DNA of 59,853 nucleotides, taken from assembly GCA_001574975.1 (NCBI GenBank), contig KQ965760.1, positions 128,872-188,724 on the forward strand. Direction: 5' to 3'. Both the position numbers and the translations under genes were made by a program. Under the pieces are notes generated by a model. The model ran no database searches, had not been told where the DNA came from, and saw only the letters and a program-made list of their open reading frames with translations. The DNA comes from Gonapodya prolifera JEL478 (taxonomy: Eukaryota; Monoblepharomycota; Monoblepharidomycetes; Monoblepharidales; Gonapodyaceae). Shown piece after piece: positions 54,936 to 59,853 of the stretch. Positions within the stretch are counted from its first letter, which is position 1; each line of letters starts with the position of its first letter.

Positions 54936-55853
54936 TGCTGAATTCTGGTTGTGAGAGAGCTTGTGAGATGCACCTTTTGAACTCGAATGTTAGGGCGCCG
55001 CTCTGAAGGTTCCTCACATCAGGTTATAAACCTTTATTCGACCGGAGCTTGGCGTTACTTTCGAATAGAAAAGATTCACCATTATTATGGAACCATAAAA
55101 ACATGACTCTTCGTAGGGATCTCGTCGGAAACCCATTGTTGTTCGTTCGGGTTTTGTTTATGAGGTGGGAGACAAGGTCCCAAAGTCCGATCGAAACGCG
55201 CGGTCGTTCTCTTCTTAGAGTTTAATGTGGAGAAGGATGTTGTATGTTGCTGAGCAAGAGTGCCAAAGTTGGCTTGGTCAACAGGTCCAGGTCATACTGG
55301 TCCCATCGTCGCAAGGTAACGGGGGGACAGGTAATATTCGACGGGTGCATTTTGGGCAACCAAATTCCTACAACAAACGTGTCGCCATTTAGTCGACCTT
55401 CCAGTATGAGAATGTCAGTCCTGGTGAATACACAAAGGCACCATCAACCTTCGGAACGAGGACAGTGCGAGATATGGACCTTTGGCAAGACCAAAGTTTA
55501 TAGGAAGAAGCTATGTACACTTTTTTATACATGAAAGGATCTCCTTTGTTCGCCAACTCTTTACTCATCGTCCGATCATGTCTCACGCGAAATATAAAGT
55601 TCGTCGACTTAGCAGCTCCTGGTTTTAATCCCGTTACCCGCTTTCTTACACCACTCATACCCATAAGCGCTCGGGCACTTTGCAGTAACTTTTGTGCTTC
55701 TTTTGGTCTCACTCCGACCTGTTGACCCGTTCATATGCCTACCTGACCTTGGCACTGGATCACCTTCCAATAGCGGGAAATAAAGAATAAATAAAACTGA
55801 TTTTTATTCGCCCTGACGGACTTGGGTTGCCTGACATCGCTATGGCAATCGGC
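54936..55853. other. Intergenic; one doubtful frame
   Basis: Holds the promoter of the pectin lyase. A minus frame at 55389-55712 (EAQKLLQSARALMGMSGVRK, FIFRVRHDRTMSKELANKGD) is somewhat protein-like but has no recognised family and no splice partner. Confidence 0.35.
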
Positions 55854-58800
55854 CTACAATTTACTCTTTCCTCCAACTAAGGCTTGTCGATCCACAGGAG
55901 TCAGTCGAACATATGTCTCAGATCCTGAGAATCGTATATTCAGGTGTTGGACAAACGACACAGAACGCATAATGTGGCAGAATGCCTTACCTGGTGGCAT
56001 CCAGTAATCAGCTACTTTGAACCCTTCCTTCTGATACTCAACCTTGCGATGCTTCATAGTCCCCGTAACTTCCATTTCTTCCAGCACTCTCAAAAAGATT
56101 GGTATGGCGTCTAAAGGTCCGTAAGAATCATCCTAGCATCACACTTAGTCATTAGGTGAATTTATCGAATTCGACTCACATTTTGGGAGGACACGATGTG
56201 CATGCTGTTGAATCTAGCGTACGCGGACCTTCGTCGTAGTCGTAGATGACTTATCTTGTAGTACGAAATATGTTCTGTTCTCGCTTATCATAGTTTTACA
56301 GTATATTTATAGTCCGCTTGAGTCACTACTGAGTCCGACGTATCCAATGCAAATGAATCACCCAACGCCCTGCCATGTCAGACGCCCATACAACGAACGT
56401 CTAATCTGATCCGTTAGGTGTGTCACAGTCGCCAAGTTGCATCATCCAACACATGCCGTCCAAGCTCGGCCATTACTTCGTCCCTGTTTCTCATTTTGGA
56501 GTTTTCGTGGAGCACAACCGCTGCCACTGTAGACGTGGAGGAGAACGCAACGGTTCAATATGCTTAACAGCCAGCGTCAGGCCACACAATTCAAAGGGAC
56601 TTACTTCCGGCTCTTCCATCGTTCCCTGGAACCTCAACGCCATAAACGTTCGCTTCTTGGAGACCCTTGTATTCCATGAGGAGGTTGCCGACCTCCATTG
56701 TGGACACATTCTCTGACTTCCATCGGTACGTGTCCCCTAGAAATTGCAGGGTGTGTCTTGAGGTTTGGTAAGCAGAGTGAAGCCACGTTGATGAAAATTA
56801 CCGATTCTATCCTTGAAATAGCTTGAATGATGAGTGATGCCATGCTCAGTGATGGCTTGAGCTGTAGGGTTCAGTTTAAAAAACTCACTACCAGTCGTTC
56901 GCATCTCTCATGAGCAAGTCCTAACCACACGGCGAAAGGGATCATATACTTGATCATTAACGAGAAGTCCGTCATGTACTACTCACACCCATTCTCCACC
57001 ACGTGTCTCCCTTCACAAAGACGTCACGGAGGATCTTTTTGTTCGTCGCCGCATCATTGTTCTTATATGTTGGCTGACCGGGTCCTCCAACTTCGTACTG
57101 ATGAACCCCAGAAGTCGAGGTTTTGTAATCCCACCACTGCATCGAAAGAAACCAAAGCAGACGCACCAGACCTATGCAGTCCCCCGCTTCTCCGACCTTC
57201 GCTTCAATACACAGTCCCGATACAGGATCCCTAACCGGCTCTTCTGTCGCCTCGTCAACTTTGATCAAACGGGGGGCTGGTTTCGGTGACAATATGAATA
57301 AAGCGCTCATCGGTCTTGAACAATACCACATTGACTCACCGCCAGAGATCCACCGAAGAAGAGGTCCTCGTCTACCAACGGAGCCGATTCCCTCCACACC
57401 ACCATAATATGCGTGAAAAATGGACGACGTCCCATCTGAAGCGGCCTGAAATACCGAGGTTAAAAGACAGCAGAACGTTCATCACAACAAGCTCAAACTA
57501 TGAAAGATTGTGTATTTTCTCACGTAGAACTCCAAAATAATCTCCATTCCAAATCTATCAAAGAATTCTGCAAAGAACTTCAATTTAAATATCACTTTAG
57601 TAGCATTCAAAACGCCTGACGCTACCTCTGAATATGTCCTTCCGTAGACCGACACCTCCAATGCGCCGCACCTTGTGCGCTCGGTCCGTCGGTCGTGGCG
57701 GTTGGACTGTGAGGTACCGAAGCATTTCCCCGATATACCAGAACGATGTGACTGGTACAAGCAAACGTGATCATAAGAGCTACTCGCACACCATATCCTT
57801 GAATCAAAGGACGTGGGTGGCAACTGCTACCTTGATAATCAATACATTGCTGCCAAAATCGCGACGCAGAGAACTTGCGAAGCGGAACAAATGTCGCGCC
57901 ATTGCTCATTGAAAGCTACATTAAGGCGATATCTATATAAGTGATTTTGTACTTTTACTCGGCGTAAATGCAATTAGAACTCACCATGAATGGAATGAAC
58001 GCTTGCGTATGGTAAAGAGGGGAAGCTCCGACCATAACATCATGCTCTTTGGGAAATTCCATCCTAAAATAATTGTTTTGAGAAGTAGTGATAAATCTGC
58101 GCGGAGCTCGAGTCTTACGAAATCGGGTTGTTTGGTGCCAGCAGACCAATGAGTGCGAAATGATCACGGAGACCTCCTTTAGGAAGTCCTGTGGTCTGTG
58201 ACAAAGAGATGAGCAATGCGCTTTTCACAGAAAGTATCAGCCAGCATGGTTTCTTACCCCTGATGTGTAAATAACATACGCTGATGAAGAACGATTACAC
58301 GATCGACAGTGAGGAACGCTAAAGGTCATGACGAAATCGACTACGGGTCTTCATACGAACCAGGATCCGTTGGTTTTGTGTCTTTGATAATTTTTGCAAT
58401 GCGCTCTGGCTGGTCCAAATCGGCTTTGCTTCTCTCCAGTATAGTTTCGCTGAGTGTTGAGTGAACCTTGAAGGTCGGACGCTCCTCTTTGATGTTGGGA
58501 ACGTCGTCCGTATGCGACCAGAACACAATTTTGATTCCCAGCTTTTGTATGTCAGGAAGTATTTCATTGACGGCCGAGTTGTAGACGGATTCAAAAATGA
58601 GAACTTTAGAGCCCGATATACGTAAGCAGTGGAGCACTTTATGAAGGAAGAAGAGGATTCTGGTTTATGCGAAGCTGCCTCAACGTTTCCTCAACTCACG
58701 AGCGGCTCCCCGCAGGTTTGTATTTTGAGGAGTCTTCAGATGTGATGTTTGGCTTAGAACATGCTCTGACACATGATTGCTCCAGAACGCCCGGCACTAC

Positions 58801-59367
58801 TTACCATCACACAGCGAGCCTTGAAGATGCCCAACATGCATAGTAAGATTTGAGGATTGTTCTCGAACATCAAAGCAACAGTGTCGCCCGATTGTATTCC
58901 AACCTTATCGAGAAGGTAGGCCGCGATCCTCGTGGAGGACTTGTCCGCCTCTAAACATATAATTGTGAAATGAGAAAGTTCCTGTCAATCTGAATCTGCA
59001 CGTACGAGCGTATGTCCACTCCCGAAAGTCGCTTCCACGAATTGCACACTTTCCAGGTAGTCGAGCAACGCTTTCTTGAAAGCGAGTCAAGCAATGGTTT
59101 CGTCCCAACTCTACTTGCTGTTGAATGTACTTGGCGATTGATATGCCTTGACTTCAATGCCACAAGGAACCCCATTAGAGATCAAGGGACTCAACGAAAA
59201 CAAACTTTGCCAACGAACTTAATGATTTTGAGGTCGGCTACAACGTTGTGTCGCGCATCGAGGTACATGGACGCCCCAAGAGCCCCGGCAGCGAGGCCCA
59301 CTGCTGCAGGGGAAGAAGCAAGGCCCATGAGCGCAGCCGGAAGGTTGTTCGATACGAAGGAAGCCAT
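55854..59367 (-). CDS. FAT1: Very-long-chain acyl-CoA synthetase / fatty-acid transport protein (Fat1/FATP type)
   Basis: Activates fatty acids with ATP and CoA at membranes. Start 59367 (MASFVSNNLPAALMGLASSP, hydrophobic anchor; an alternative start at 59454 adds 29 residues). Exons in order: DSLSRK/RFQESVARLPGKCAI; ADKSSTRIAAYLLDKVGIQS with GDTVALMFENNPQILLCMLG; LRISGSKVLIFESVYNSAVN; VFWSHTDDVPNIKEERPTF; the AMP-binding motif YTSG|TTGLPKG split by an intron near 58.2 kb; VMVGASPLYHTQAFIPFM; GATFVPLRKFSASRFWQQC; YIGEMLRYLTVQPPRPTD; GGVGLRKDIFR; FDRFGMEIILEFY; DVFVKGDTWWRMGV; DTYRWKSENVSTMEVGNLLM; VLEEMEVTGTMKHRKVEYQK; and the FATP-typical end PVDRQALVGGKSKL (stop 55854). The intron density (at least 12) is high for this window. 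All signature motifs are present; exact borders of the short exons are uncertain. Confidence 0.85.
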
Positions 59368-59654
59368 GGTAGCTTCAAAGTGTTGGGAGTTGTTGACTGC
59401 GGCACCGCTCGGCCCGATAACGTTGCCGCTCAACTCTACACTTTTTTCGTTCATTATATGGTTTCAAATATCATTTAAAACCCGAATTTCAATTATACGA
59501 GTCATAACCCCGCCCAATCAACTTGCCTGGCAGAAGCGACAGTCACTTGAGATCAACATTGTTCAAGTTTTGGATACGAATCACAATTCAAATGTTTATT
59601 ATTTCATCAATTCCTGCATTTAACACCGCATTTGTCCACCACTGTAACTTCTGT

Positions 59655-59845
59655 GACTGGACAATTGTTCGCCCTATTTCTTTTCTGCCTCTACCAACGC
59701 CTTCACCTTCGAGTCTAGTGAATCTAAGCTTGCCTTAGCATCTCCAAATNGACTGGACAATTGTTCGCCCTATTTCTTTTCTGCCTCTACCAACGCCTTC
59801 ACCTTCGAGTCTAGTGAATCTAAGCTTGCCTTAGCATCTCCAAAT
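59655..59845. repeat. 95-bp exact tandem duplication around a single N
   Basis: Bases 59655-59749 recur identically at 59751-59845, separated only by N at 59750. It looks like two contig ends with the same sequence joined without merging, i.e. an assembly artefact. Confidence 0.9.
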
Positions 59846-59853
59846 AGCATTTT
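59770..59853 (-). CDS. 3' end of a gene entering from the right edge
   Basis: The minus strand reads KMLFGDAKASLDSLDSKVKA then LVEAEKK and a TAG at 59770-59772. Amphipathic, Lys/Asp-rich, coiled-coil-like C-terminus. The family cannot be told from 27 residues. The same end occurs again in the artefactual copy at 59674-59749. Confidence 0.45.
   Translation of the reverse strand, partial: KMLFGDAKASLDSLDSKVKALVEAEKK

Noticed and set aside
1-59853. Genome-wide RIP as the cause of the pseudogenes
   Set aside because: Lesions include deletions, inversions, a T-to-C change and a C-to-A change; only a minority are C-to-T, so RIP is not supported by what is seen here.

Overview
The window looks like nuclear DNA of an early-diverging, chytrid-type fungus. 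Genes are dense and carry many short GT-AG introns (about 55-100 nt). Fungal hallmarks are a Clr2-like silencing factor, Nup192, ribosomal protein eL43 and a fat1-type acyl-CoA synthetase. A GH-rich ascomycete look is absent; the pectin lyase together with lineage-specific Cys-rich/TM/SH3 proteins would fit a Gonapodya-like (Monoblepharidomycetes) saprotroph. That taxon is inference only.

Layout. (1) 0.7-5.6 kb, minus: three tandem AKR13-type aldo/keto reductases, of which only the middle one is intact. (2) 5.6-15.7 kb: a local expansion of five minus-strand membrane RING-H2 genes, interleaved with a small plus-strand gene and its relic. Copies 3 and 5 read intact; copies 1, 2 and 4 are broken in different ways, including a micro-inversion inside the RING domain. 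(3) 16.4-17.0 kb: damaged BTB/POZ gene. (4) 17.2-20.3 kb: secreted-Cys-module/TM/SH3 receptor-like gene. (5) 20.8-26.8 kb: MFS transporters (a lone first exon, a truncated copy and a full copy) around a seven-TM protein. (6) 27.4-32.4 kb: broken dynamin/mitofusin-like GTPase, MYND finger, then the Clr2-like gene. (7) 34.2-39.1 kb: a second TM/SH3 pair in tandem, the first decayed and the second intact, the duplication dragging along a piece of Nup192. (8) 39.3-46.7 kb: Nup192. (9) 47.1-49.4 kb: 2OG-Fe(II) dioxygenase and an amidase remnant. (10) 50.4-53.0 kb: PQ-loop membrane protein and eL43. (11) 53.4-54.9 kb: secreted pectin lyase. (12) 55.9-59.4 kb: FATP/Fat1-type acyl-CoA synthetase. (13) The right edge holds a 95-bp exact duplication around a single N (an assembly join) and the 3' end of another gene.

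Biologically the window mixes fixed housekeeping genes (Nup192, eL43, Clr2, Fat1) with fast birth-and-death families (AKR, RING-H2, MFS, TM/SH3). In each family one or two intact copies sit beside fresh pseudogenes. The Cys-module/TM/SH3 family is the best candidate for an undescribed surface-sensing system. All gene models were spliced by eye from sequence and family knowledge; no database search was run.
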